Shown piece after piece: positions 17,959 through 25,387 of a DNA stretch of 32,116 nucleotides. Origin of the DNA: an uncultured Gammaproteobacteria bacterium (GTDB lineage Bacteria; Pseudomonadota; Gammaproteobacteria; Poriferisulfidales; GCA-002705445); contig CAJWIN010000008.1 of NCBI GenBank assembly GCA_913042035.1, positions 1 to 32,116 of the forward strand, written 5' to 3'. Numbering within the stretch: the first letter of the stretch is position 1; each line of letters starts with the position of its first letter. The position numbers and the translations under genes were made by a program. Below the pieces are notes generated by a model that searched no databases, had not been told where the DNA came from, and saw only the letters and a program-made list of their open reading frames with translations.

Positions 17959-18828
17959 ATGTCAATGTTTAAAAAAATTGCAATAATTTCAAAAATTGAT
18001 GATGATAGTGTAAAAGATAGCCTAGATACTGTAATAAAATACCTAGATAGTAGAGATATTCAATACTTTCTCGATAAAAGCTCAAGCGCTCTATTAAAAG
18101 GCAAAGTGGAAACACCCATTGAAGAAATAAAAAATAATTGCGATATAGCTTTCATTATAGGTGGTGACGGAACTTTATTGCGTTCAGCTCAAGAATTGGC
18201 AAAAGCTAATATACCAATTTGTGGTATTAACAGAGGCAGGCTTGGTTTTTTAGTAGATATATCTCCGAATCATATTGAAGAAAATTTAAATAACATCTTA
18301 TCTGATAATTATTCAGTTGATGAAAGAATATCATTAATAGGGTCTGTCATTAGAAACGGGAAGGAAATTTCAAATAATATTTCATTTAATGACGTTGTCA
18401 TTCATAGTAAAGATGCAGTAAGGATGATTGAAATGGATACATCTTTAAATGGAAAAAGTTTATACACCGTAAATGCAGACGGATTGGTTGTGTCAACACC
18501 AACGGGTTCAACGGCATACTCTTTATCTAGTGGAGGACCCATATTAGAGCCAACTATGGAAGCCTTAGTTATGGTCCCCATTTGTCCTCATCTTTTAAGC
18601 AATAGACCAATAGTTATAAATATGAATAGTGTAATAGAGATAAGACTCTCTGAAAAATCTAATACAAATGCAAGTGTAAGTTTTGATGGGCAAACAAATG
18701 TTCCAATTCAGGCAAATGATATTATAAAAATATGTAAGGGAAAAATTACTTTAAAATTAATTCAACCTCCAGGAATAAATTTTTTCTCTATACTAAGAGA
18801 AAAGTTAGGATGGGGTTATAAACCTTAA
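17959..18828 (+). CDS. nadK: NAD kinase
   Basis: Phosphorylates NAD to NADP. The 289-residue protein shows the kinase motif FIIGGDGTLLRSA (GGDG at 68-71, catalytic D70), CGINRGRLGFLVD, and the family motif VSTPTGSTAYSLSSGGPI followed by VPICPHLLSNRPIV. GAGGGGG lies 4 bases before the first ATG; a second ATG two codons on is an alternative. recN follows after 6 bases. The nadK-recN pair next to the grpE locus and near bamE is the E. coli arrangement. Confidence 0.97.
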   Translation: MSMFKKIAIISKIDDDSVKDSLDTVIKYLDSRDIQYFLDKSSSALLKGKVETPIEEIKNNCDIAFIIGGDGTLLRSAQELAKANIPICGINRGRLGFLVDISPNHIEENLNNILSDNYSVDERISLIGSVIRNGKEISNNISFNDVVIHSKDAVRMIEMDTSLNGKSLYTVNADGLVVSTPTGSTAYSLSSGGPILEPTMEALVMVPICPHLLSNRPIVINMNSVIEIRLSEKSNTNASVSFDGQTNVPIQANDIIKICKGKITLKLIQPPGINFFSILREKLGWGYKP

Positions 18829-18834
18829 GACTTT

Positions 18835-20484
18835 ATGTTATCAAGTATTTATATTAAAAATTTTGCAATAATTGATGAGATAGAAATAGATTTCCACGAA
18901 AATATGTCGGTTCTAACCGGAGAAACAGGTGCTGGAAAATCAATCTTGATAGATGCTATAAATGTAGTATTGGGAAACAAAAAAACAAATAAGATTTCAA
19001 GGAACGAGGATCTTGATACAGAAATAATTTGTCATTTCAATATATCAAATAAAAATATTTTAGAGATTTTAAAAGAAAAAGATTTATTGGATGAACAAAG
19101 TTGTATTTTCAGAAGGAAGATAAACACAAAAAATATCTCAAAAATTTATATAAACGATAAACCAGTTACATCAGGAACCGCTAAGTTAATTGGGGGAATG
19201 ATAATAGACATACACGGGCAACATGAGAATCAATTAATATTATCTAGTGACGAACAAAGAAATAGATTAGATAATTTTATAAATATAAGTGAAAAGAAGT
19301 TAATTATTAAGAATACACTATTAGAAATAAGTAATATAAAAAAGTCTCTTTCTGAAACTGCGCTAACTAACGAAGAATACAAAGAGAAAGTATCACTATT
19401 AGAGTATGAGGTTAATGAACTTGAAAACGAGGCTCTAGATTCAAGTGATTATGAAAAAATATATCAAGATTATAAGAAGTTAAGTAATGCTGATATCCTA
19501 ATTAAAAAAATTAGCGAATGTAGAAATTTAATTGAAGGTGAAAATAATATTAATATTAGTTCATTACTTTCAAACATGAATAAAAGCTTGAATGATATAA
19601 AGGATATAGACATAAAAACGGACTATGTTCTTGATGCGAACATCGGTATCCAGGATCAAGTTAGAGATTTGTCCAAACTTTTAGAAAAATACGAGAACTC
19701 CATAAATGTTGATAATGAAAAACTTGCCTCTCTTGAAGAAAAAATAAAATCACTCAATAATCTTTCGAGAAAATATAATACAAATGAAAAAGATTTAATA
19801 AAGATTCTTTATAATAAGCAGGATATTTTAAATAAATTAAAAGATAATAAAGATAATATTGATAACAAAAATAAAAAGATTGAAGAAAATATATTGAATT
19901 ATCATAATATTGCTAAGGAAATATCTAAATTAAGGCTTAAAGAATCTCTAATTTTAGAGAAAAAAATTAGTTCGGAGCTAAAAAAACTTGGAATGTCTGA
20001 TTGTGAATTCAAAATTGATATCACCGTAGACAATACGCTAATTAGCATGAATGGTTATGAAAAAATTAACTTTTTAATTAAAACTAATAAAAAATCAAAA
20101 TTACTTCCGTTGAATGAAATAGCCTCTGGTGGTGAATTATCAAGACTAAGTCTAGTTATTCAATTAGAAACAAGATCAAATAATGATTGCGAAACTATGA
20201 TTTTTGATGAAATTGATACCGGTATTGGTGGAGCTACTTCGGAGGTCCTTGGAAACCATCTTTCAAAATTATCAGAGAATACTCAGGTTTTATGTGTTAC
20301 TCATTTAGCTCAGGTTGCAGCAAAATCAAAACACCATTATCTGGTATCTAAGGATAAGGATATTTCATCTACAAAACTGACATATTTAGACAATGACATG
20401 AAAGTAAATGAATTAGCTAGAATGATCGGCGGTATAAAATTAACTGATAAAACATTACAGTTTGCAAAAGAACTTATTGATTAG
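18835..20484 (+). CDS. recN: DNA repair protein RecN
   Basis: SMC-like ATPase acting in double-strand break repair. The 549 residues run: N-terminal half of the ATPase with Walker A GETGAGKS at 29-36, a Q-loop region DIHGQHENQLIL, two long Lys/Glu/Asn-rich coiled-coil arms (about 150-370), and the C-terminal half with signature LNEIASGGELSRLSLVIQ, Walker B ETMIFDEIDTGIGG and VTHLAQVAAKSKHH. Length and architecture are normal. It probably shares the nadK transcript. The convergent gap to the next minus-strand gene is only 18 bases and shows at most a weak ATAAG/CTTAT hairpin. Confidence 0.97.
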   Translation: MLSSIYIKNFAIIDEIEIDFHENMSVLTGETGAGKSILIDAINVVLGNKKTNKISRNEDLDTEIICHFNISNKNILEILKEKDLLDEQSCIFRRKINTKNISKIYINDKPVTSGTAKLIGGMIIDIHGQHENQLILSSDEQRNRLDNFINISEKKLIIKNTLLEISNIKKSLSETALTNEEYKEKVSLLEYEVNELENEALDSSDYEKIYQDYKKLSNADILIKKISECRNLIEGENNINISSLLSNMNKSLNDIKDIDIKTDYVLDANIGIQDQVRDLSKLLEKYENSINVDNEKLASLEEKIKSLNNLSRKYNTNEKDLIKILYNKQDILNKLKDNKDNIDNKNKKIEENILNYHNIAKEISKLRLKESLILEKKISSELKKLGMSDCEFKIDITVDNTLISMNGYEKINFLIKTNKKSKLLPLNEIASGGELSRLSLVIQLETRSNNDCETMIFDEIDTGIGGATSEVLGNHLSKLSENTQVLCVTHLAQVAAKSKHHYLVSKDKDISSTKLTYLDNDMKVNELARMIGGIKLTDKTLQFAKELID

Positions 20485-20502
20485 ATAATATTTTTATAAG
20501 TT

Positions 20503-20619
20503 TCACTTATCTTTATCGTTTTTCTCTAATCGTTTAAATTCTATTACAGTCATGATTGCGCCAGCTATAGCTAAAGCAAAGCAAAAACAACCAGTAAAAA
20601 ATATTAGTGGATCATCCAT
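20503..20619 (-). CDS. 38-residue single-span membrane protein, unknown
   Basis: Too short for the ORF track. The minus strand reads MDDPLIFFTGCFCFALAIAG through VIEFKRLEKNDKDK and stops at TGA. One hydrophobic segment (about 5-27) is followed by a positively charged tail, so the N terminus should be outside and the tail cytoplasmic. The start is 2 bases after the stop of the 58-residue gene (TAACTATG), strong evidence that it is translated as the last gene of the fur operon. Size and shape recall small oxidase-associated proteins such as CydX, but I do not recognise a family. Confidence 0.6.
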   Translation of the reverse strand: MDDPLIFFTGCFCFALAIAGAIMTVIEFKRLEKNDKDK

Positions 20620-20621
20620 AG

Positions 20622-20798
20622 TTAATTTTTTCTTGCTATTATTTTAAAATAAATAGCAAAAGCTAAAATTGATGGGATCCATGTCGCCGTAAATAATGCC
20701 TCTTGTTTTGTATCGACACCTTGAAACCAAAGAAAAGCAGTTGTTACAAAAGCAACTGCAACTGAAAGTAAAATGCATATATCCGAAATTTTCATCAT
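20622..20798 (-). CDS. 58-residue membrane protein, unknown
   Basis: Below the ORF-track cutoff. The product (starting MMKISDIC) has two hydrophobic spans (about 6-25 and 38-52) separated by a short loop FQGVDTKQEALFTATWIP, and a basic end KIIARKN. AAAGGA lies 8 bases before the first of two adjacent ATGs, which decides the start. It lies 24 bases after the 62-residue gene and 2 bases before the 38-residue one, so the three should be co-transcribed. No family recognised; the coding call rests on the ribosome site, the tight spacing and the membrane-protein pattern. Confidence 0.65.
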   Translation of the reverse strand: MMKISDICILLSVAVAFVTTAFLWFQGVDTKQEALFTATWIPSILAFAIYFKIIARKN

Positions 20799-20822
20799 AG
20801 CGAAATCCTTTATTTTAAAAAA

Positions 20823-21011
20823 TTAATCTTCATTCCAAAAAGCCCAAGAACCTATTAGCAAAAAAATTACTGCTAAAGATGCATGTGCTCTAACACTTGT
20901 TTCCTGTGGTAGCTCTATTAAAAATGGTACAACATTAATCATTCCAAGTAAAAGCCAAATTAATGCTACAATTCCTAAGATAAGTGCAGCTTTTCCAATT
21001 TTTCTTTTCAT
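20823..21011 (-). CDS. 62-residue membrane protein, unknown
   Basis: Two hydrophobic spans (about 7-33 and 44-59) with a basic N terminus MKRKIGK and the connecting segment ELPQETSVRAHAS, ending WAFWNED. The positive N terminus and acidic end suggest a hairpin inserted with both ends in the cytoplasm. It starts 40 bases after fur on the same strand. No clear Shine-Dalgarno precedes the ATG (AATAATTTTATG). Not recognised; might be a small respiratory-complex or metal-handling accessory given its place behind fur, but that is speculation. Confidence 0.65.
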   Translation of the reverse strand: MKRKIGKAALILGIVALIWLLLGMINVVPFLIELPQETSVRAHASLAVIFLLIGSWAFWNED

Positions 21012-21051
21012 AAAATTATTATTTTAGCTTATATATTTTAAAAAAAAATTT

Positions 21052-21468
21052 CTATTCTTCATCTAGAAACTCACCATATAAAATCATACTATGGTCTAAT
21101 ATTTTAAAGTTATATTTTTTAGCTAATTCCTTCTGCCTATTTTCAATAATTTCATCGAAAAACTCTACCACCTTTCCAGTTTTCAAAGAAACCATGTGGT
21201 CATGGTGGTCTCCATGATTTAGCTCAAAAACTGCCTGGTTATTATTATCCGCATCAAAATGATGCCTAATTACAATTTTTGCAGCTTCAAACTGAGTGAG
21301 CACTCTATAAACTGTTGCAAGACTAATAACCTCGCCATCTTTAATTAGCTCTTTATATATATCTTCTGCAGACATATGGTGATCTTCAGCATTTTCTAAT
21401 TTGCTTAAAATTTTAACTCTAGGTAACGTTATTTTTAAACCAGCATTTTTTAATTCTATATTGCTCAT
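21052..21468 (-). CDS. fur: Ferric uptake regulator Fur
   Basis: Iron-responsive dimeric repressor. The 138-residue protein has the winged-helix N-terminal domain (about 1-82) with LKNAGLKITLPRVKIL and recognition helix SLATVYRVLTQFE, then the metal-binding dimerisation domain with HHFDADNNNQAVFEL, HGDHHDHMVSLKTGKVVEF and ILDHSMILYGEF. The HHDHM metal ligands are intact, but the CxxC structural-zinc pair of E. coli Fur is replaced (MVSLKTGK); Pseudomonas Fur also lacks it. Fur is favoured over Zur or PerR by overall similarity and by its place divergent from bamE. Confidence 0.93.
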   Translation of the reverse strand: MSNIELKNAGLKITLPRVKILSKLENAEDHHMSAEDIYKELIKDGEVISLATVYRVLTQFEAAKIVIRHHFDADNNNQAVFELNHGDHHDHMVSLKTGKVVEFFDEIIENRQKELAKKYNFKILDHSMILYGEFLDEE

Positions 21469-21512
21469 ATTTGCTATATTATCCTTATTTATATAAACAA
21501 TATAGTAAAAAA
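21469..21512. promoter_or_regulatory. fur/bamE divergent promoter, 44 bases
   Basis: The ORF track begins bamE at an upstream TTG that would abut fur, but the lipoprotein signal starts at the ATG at 21513, leaving this 44-base gap. It contains a perfect 7-bp inverted repeat CTATATT (21474-21480) and AATATAG (21499-21505). TATAGT at 21501-21506 ends 6 bases before the bamE ATG, the spacing of a leaderless transcript. On the other strand TAATAT lies 7 bases before the fur ATG. No classical Fur box is visible (only one GATAAT hexamer). Confidence 0.4.
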
Positions 21513-22532
21513 ATGAAAAATATGAAATTCCTAATAGTGCCTTTTTTTACGGTAATAATTACTGGATGTCAGCTTTTACCTGAGAATTCACAATTAAGAA
21601 GCTATAGGGTTTTGGTGCAACAAGGCAATGTTATAGATGAGAATAAAGTCGAAGCTCTTAAAATAAATATGACAAGAGAACAAGTAGTATTCTTACTTGG
21701 TGAGCCAGTTGTAAATAATATTTTTGATAAAAATAGATGGGACTATGTTTATTACAGAAAAAGAGATCCCGAAGAAACCCAACTAAATATGATAAGTATA
21801 TTTTTTAAAGAGGATAACGTAATCAGCATGAAAAGGATCATAAAAAATGATGATGGATTATTTGAAATTAATGATAAGAATAAAGATTTCCCAGAATTCA
21901 CAAATGAAAATCAAATTACATCTTTAGACAATGATATATTTTCTGATATTGAACTACAAAGCTCACCTAATAACGGGGATAATATTTCTCATAGCCAAGA
22001 GTCTGATAATTCAAAGTCCTCTGAAGAAAAATCAAAAGAAACTGTAAAAATTGAATCTAAGGATATAAAGGATACGAAACCAGAAGAAAATATACCAAGC
22101 GAAAAAAATCTAGAGAAAGATCACTACAAAAATAATACTAAACAAAGTTATTCTGATTCTAATAATAGAAAAAATGACTATGAAATCGTTAAATCAATTA
22201 TAATTGATTGGAAAGAATCATGGGAAAATAAAGATATTGATAATTATTTTTCATTTTATCTAGAAAACTATTCATCCGATTATTTTGATAGTCATGAGTT
22301 ATGGAAAAAAGACAGATATGAAAGAATAATAAAAAAATCTTCTATAGACATTGATATAAAAAACTTAGTTATTATTTTTGACATTAATGAAAATGAAATA
22401 GCAAAAGCCACATTTGAACAGATATATAATTCTAATAATTATTCAGACAGTATTAATAAAAGTATAAAGCTGATTAAGAAGCAAGGTTACTGGAAAATAT
22501 TTAAAGAAGAAATTATTGAAAAAATTTACTAA
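21513..22532 (+). CDS. bamE: Outer membrane assembly lipoprotein BamE with C-terminal NTF2-like extension
   Basis: BamE is a lipoprotein of the beta-barrel assembly machine. Starting at ATG 21513 the product has 339 residues: a lipoprotein signal ending in the lipobox ITGC (C19), then the BamE fold (about 30-107) with NVIDENKVEALKINMTREQV, LLGEPVVNNIFDKNRWDYVYY and the RIIK end. A Ser/Lys/Glu/Asn-rich linker follows (about 115-222), then a compact domain (about 223-339) reading IIIDWKESWENKDIDNYFSF, KDRYERIIKK and KQGYWKIFKEE. That pattern is like the NTF2/Cds6-type domain seen at the end of some L,D-transpeptidases. Ordinary BamE is ~110-160 residues. Context (fur side, rnfH-ratA on the other) supports BamE. 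Confidence 0.88.
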   Translation: MKNMKFLIVPFFTVIITGCQLLPENSQLRSYRVLVQQGNVIDENKVEALKINMTREQVVFLLGEPVVNNIFDKNRWDYVYYRKRDPEETQLNMISIFFKEDNVISMKRIIKNDDGLFEINDKNKDFPEFTNENQITSLDNDIFSDIELQSSPNNGDNISHSQESDNSKSSEEKSKETVKIESKDIKDTKPEENIPSEKNLEKDHYKNNTKQSYSDSNNRKNDYEIVKSIIIDWKESWENKDIDNYFSFYLENYSSDYFDSHELWKKDRYERIIKKSSIDIDIKNLVIIFDINENEIAKATFEQIYNSNNYSDSINKSIKLIKKQGYWKIFKEEIIEKIY

Positions 22533-22813
22533 TTTTTTTCAAATTTGTATTTACGTTTTTCGTTAGGGCTCATTTTTAGATTATCAAGTATTTCTATACG
22601 ATCATTTTTTTTAATAACATAATCTAAGTTTATTATCTCGCCAAAACAACCGTAATGCTTTTTTAGTAAGAAATCTTTTGAAAATAACGATTTTTTAATC
22701 ATATAGTCTATCAAGTTTTGGAGAGTAAAATTATCTTTAATTTCCACATTGCTTGTAATAATTTTATTATTTGAACTTATATATATAATCTCGATGATAC
22801 AATTATTTTTCAT
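22529..22813 (-). CDS. rnfH: RnfH family ubiquitin-like protein
   Basis: Beta-grasp protein of the UPF0125/RnfH family, conserved beside ratA; biochemical role not established. The 94 residues show the end motif KKNDRIEILDNLKMSPNEKR, matching the family's GDRVEIYRPL..DPKE..R, and KKHYGCFGEIINLD before it. Its ATG overlaps the ratA stop (ATGA), so the two are translationally coupled. It converges on bamE with a 4-base overlap of the two stop regions, leaving no room for an intergenic terminator. Sequence is diverged but position makes the call safe. Confidence 0.88.
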   Translation of the reverse strand: MKNNCIIEIIYISSNNKIITSNVEIKDNFTLQNLIDYMIKKSLFSKDFLLKKHYGCFGEIINLDYVIKKNDRIEILDNLKMSPNEKRKYKFEKN

Positions 22814-23232
22814 TTCAGTTTTTTTGACTCTGATACAAATGCTTTTACCAAGTAATCCATAATTTTTTCTAATGATTTGCTAATGGTATAATCTATTATT
22901 TTACTTTGTACTTCATAATTAATTTTCAGCTCAATTAAGGTTTTGTCATCTATTTCTGTAAATTTCCATTCACCATCTAAATATTTGAATGGTCCGTCTA
23001 CTAACTTCATTTGTATAATTTTATTATTTTCTATTATATTTTGTGTTGTAAAAGTTGTTTTTAAGCCTTTGATATTAAAATCTAGCCTAGCTTGCATTTG
23101 GTTATTTTCTTCAGAGATTATTATAGAATCAACACAATAAGGAACAAAATTTTTATATAAGTCAACTCTATTTACTATGTTAAAAACTTTTTCTATGTCT
23201 TCCAGTATAATTGCTTCTTTTTTTATTTTCAT
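22810..23232 (-). CDS. ratA: RatA family START/coenzyme Q-binding-like protein
   Basis: Small START-domain protein related to mitochondrial Coq10; in E. coli RatA has been described as associating with 50S subunits and blocking 70S formation. The 140 residues contain VDLYKNFVPYCVDSIII, DFNIKGLKTTFTTQN, the diagnostic LVDGPFKYLDGEWKF and the C-terminal helix TISKSLEKIMDYLVKAFV. It is 6 bases after the NSS transporter and overlaps rnfH by 4 bases. Whether it acts in quinone handling or on ribosomes cannot be told from sequence. Confidence 0.92.
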   Translation of the reverse strand: MKIKKEAIILEDIEKVFNIVNRVDLYKNFVPYCVDSIIISEENNQMQARLDFNIKGLKTTFTTQNIIENNKIIQMKLVDGPFKYLDGEWKFTEIDDKTLIELKINYEVQSKIIDYTISKSLEKIMDYLVKAFVSESKKLK

Positions 23233-23238
23233 TTTTAT

Positions 23239-24615
23239 TTATGAAAAAATATTTAAATTCAAACCCAATGCGTTTAACATAACAAAAATCACGGCTATCG
23301 GCGCAATTATTCTTGCGGAAAAATACCATATAAATCTTAGAATATTTGATTTTATTTCTAACTCGACGTCTATATTTTCTTTGGCAACCAACCAACCAAC
23401 AAATATTGTTATCATTATTCCGCCCATTGGAAGCAAAATATTTGACGTTAGATAATCTAATAACTCAAAAATTGTCATATTAAATATTTTTATTTCTGCA
23501 CCAATATTAAATGATAATATTGTCCCAATACCTATTAACCAAGCAAAAGTTGCCGCAATTGTCGCTGCTCTAATTCTAGTAATGTTGTATTTTTCAATTA
23601 GCCAGATAATCATTGGTTCAATTAAAGATATTGATGAAGTCCAAGCTGCAAAAATTAGCAATATAAAGAATAATGTGCCAAATAATTGACCCCCCGGCAT
23701 TGTGGCGAAAGCGACAGTTAGTGTTTGAAATATTAGACCAGGTCCTTGTGTCATTTCTAATCCGCTAGAAAGTACAATTGGGAAAATTGCTAACCCTGCT
23801 AACAGTGCAACTATAGTATCTAATAACGCTATAATCACGCATGTCTGGGGGATAGAAATATCGCTAGATAAGTAAGACCCATAAACCATAAGAGCGCCCA
23901 TACCTAAACTTAAACTAAAGAATGCTTGACCCATAGCTATCAAAACTGTTTTCCAAGTAACCTGACTAAAATCAGGATAAAGCATAAATCTTAAACCATC
24001 ATAAAATTTTCCTTCTATTGATGAAAAAATCACTAGAGCTAATAATAGAACCAGCAAAGCTGGCATCAATCTAACTACGGCACTCTCTAGTCCAGATTTA
24101 ACTCCCCTTGCAACTACAACAGTTGTAATAATCATAAAGATTGTATGCCAGGCCAATAGTCTTTCAGGATCAGATATAAGGTTTTCAAACATTGTAGCTG
24201 CACCAACAGCATCGATATTATTTAAAGTGCCAAATGCAGTTCTAACAGAATATGCCATTGTCCAGCCAGCAATTACAGCATAATAAGATAAAATTAAAAT
24301 TCCAGCTAATATTCCTATTAAACCAATAACCTGCCAATTTCTTGATCTGTTTTCTTTTTCAGAAATATACTTTATAGATGCTATTGGATTTAATCTTCCT
24401 CTTTTGCCTAAATAAACCTCTGCTAACATTATCGGTATCCCGATAAAAATTACACATAAAATATAAATTAATACAAATGCACCACCTCCATTTTCACCGG
24501 TAATATAAGGGAATTTCCATATATTACCCAATCCAACAGCTGATCCAGTAGCAGCTAAAATAAAAGCTGTTCTTGAAGACCATTCGCCATGAGAAGAAGT
24601 TCTATTTATTGCCAT
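23239..24615 (-). CDS. Sodium-dependent transporter of the neurotransmitter:sodium symporter (SNF) family
   Basis: LeuT-fold importer, likely for an amino acid or related amine driven by sodium. The 458 residues form 11-12 hydrophobic segments. The N-terminal signature GSAVGLGNIWKFPYITGENG (unwound TM1 with sodium/substrate contacts) is intact, as are SYYAVIAGWTMAYS (TM3 region) and GQAFFSLSLGMGALMVYGSY (TM6 region). Substrate cannot be assigned. It precedes ratA by 6 bases and is divergent from smpB over 38 bases, so it occupies the usual smpB/ratA divergent position. No Shine-Dalgarno is evident. Confidence 0.93.
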   Translation of the reverse strand: MAINRTSSHGEWSSRTAFILAATGSAVGLGNIWKFPYITGENGGGAFVLIYILCVIFIGIPIMLAEVYLGKRGRLNPIASIKYISEKENRSRNWQVIGLIGILAGILILSYYAVIAGWTMAYSVRTAFGTLNNIDAVGAATMFENLISDPERLLAWHTIFMIITTVVVARGVKSGLESAVVRLMPALLVLLLALVIFSSIEGKFYDGLRFMLYPDFSQVTWKTVLIAMGQAFFSLSLGMGALMVYGSYLSSDISIPQTCVIIALLDTIVALLAGLAIFPIVLSSGLEMTQGPGLIFQTLTVAFATMPGGQLFGTLFFILLIFAAWTSSISLIEPMIIWLIEKYNITRIRAATIAATFAWLIGIGTILSFNIGAEIKIFNMTIFELLDYLTSNILLPMGGIMITIFVGWLVAKENIDVELEIKSNILRFIWYFSARIIAPIAVIFVMLNALGLNLNIFS

Positions 24616-24653
24616 TAGTTACTAGTATTTATTATGTTAATATTATTAATATT
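24616..24653. promoter_or_regulatory. NSS transporter/smpB divergent promoter, 38 bases
   Basis: The gap between the two divergent ATGs is only 38 bases. TATTAT at 24641-24646 lies 7 bases before the smpB ATG, again the spacing of a leaderless message, and no Shine-Dalgarno is present. CATAAT at 24636-24631 on the minus strand could serve the transporter. A 17-base palindrome TAATATTATTAATATTA (24638-24654) spans the smpB side; it may be an operator or chance in A/T-only sequence. Confidence 0.38.
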
Positions 24654-25136
24654 ATGGGACAAAGAACTAAAAATACAGAAAATATTATCGCTGTCAACAA
24701 AAAAGCGACTTACGATTATTTTATTCTAGAAAAAATAGAAGCCGGAATTGTGCTTGAAGGCTGGGAAGTAAAAGGAATAAGAGATTTAAAAGTTCAGTTA
24801 AAAGAGGCATATGTGAAAATTAATAAGGGAGATGTAATATTAATTGGATCAAATATTACGCCGCCACCCTACATCAATAATAATACAATTAAAAATTCTT
24901 CAAGGACAAGAAAATTATTATTAAACCAAAAAGAAATAAATGTGTTAGTGGGTAAAGTTCAAAAGGAAGGCCTTACTTTAGTACCACTTTCACTTTATTG
25001 GAAAAATAACAAAGTAAAGTTAAAAATAGGTTTAGCAAAAGGTAAAAAGAAATTTGACAAAAGACAATCAGAAAAAAATAAAGATTGGGCTATCGAAAAA
25101 AATCGTATTGCTAAAACGAAATTAAAAAATAATTAA
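24654..25136 (+). CDS. smpB: SsrA-binding protein SmpB
   Basis: Binds tmRNA and the ribosome for trans-translation of stalled messages. The correct start is ATG 24654 (MGQRTKNTENIIAVNKKATY), not the upstream TTG of the ORF track, which lies inside the divergent transporter gene. The 160 residues contain YFILEKIEAGIVLEGWEVKGIR, SRTRKLLLNQKEI, LVPLSLYWKNNKVKLKIGLAKGKKKFDKR and a basic tail, all standard. The next gene converges with a 2-base gap. The tmRNA gene is not next to it in this window. Confidence 0.97.
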   Translation: MGQRTKNTENIIAVNKKATYDYFILEKIEAGIVLEGWEVKGIRDLKVQLKEAYVKINKGDVILIGSNITPPPYINNNTIKNSSRTRKLLLNQKEINVLVGKVQKEGLTLVPLSLYWKNNKVKLKIGLAKGKKKFDKRQSEKNKDWAIEKNRIAKTKLKNN

Positions 25137-25138
25137 AT

Positions 25139-25342
25139 TTAATCTCTATTGCAAGAAAAAACTTCTTGTTCTAAGTTAATTCCAGTCGATTTTACACCTT
25201 CAATACAGTCAACATAGCTACTATATTCACCAATAACACCATTACTTCCAGTTCCTACCCAATTTCCTGAATCTTCGCTATATTTTAAGAATCCCCAAAA
25301 ACCAATTATTAAAACTATTATTAGAACAAATATTTTATCCAT
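25139..25342 (-). CDS. 67-residue secreted or membrane-anchored protein, unknown
   Basis: Residues 4-20 form one hydrophobic segment (FVLIIVLIIGFWGFLKY) with few charges before it, so this is either an uncleaved anchor or a signal peptide. The exported part is ~45 residues and has two cysteines (DCIEGVKS and EVFSCNRD) that could form one disulfide. AAGGGCG precedes the ATG. It lies 45 bases after dnaQ on the same strand and ends 2 bases from the smpB stop. No family recognised. Confidence 0.6.
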   Translation of the reverse strand: MDKIFVLIIVLIIGFWGFLKYSEDSGNWVGTGSNGVIGEYSSYVDCIEGVKSTGINLEQEVFSCNRD

Positions 25343-25387
25343 CTGCGTTTACGCCCTTTTGTTATTTTATTATTTCATTATATTATA

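Noticed and set aside
20485-20520. Bidirectional terminator between recN and the small-gene operon
   Set aside because: The ATAAG/CTTAT stem is 5 bp, A/T-only, and its T-tract is displaced; too weak to call.
21471-21512. Upstream TTG start of the bamE ORF in the track
   Set aside because: It would put 14 residues before a clear lipoprotein signal peptide and has no ribosome site; ATG 21513 fits the signal and lipobox.
24573-24653. Upstream TTG start of the smpB ORF in the track
   Set aside because: It lies inside the divergent transporter gene; family alignment begins at ATG 24654.
24638-24654. 17-base palindrome as a definite operator
   Set aside because: It consists only of A and T in a very AT-rich gap, where such palindromes arise by chance; kept only as a note.
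25137-25387. tmRNA gene (ssrA) next to smpB
   Set aside because: The space is occupied by the 67-residue ORF and no tRNA-Ala-like ends or tag sequence are visible.
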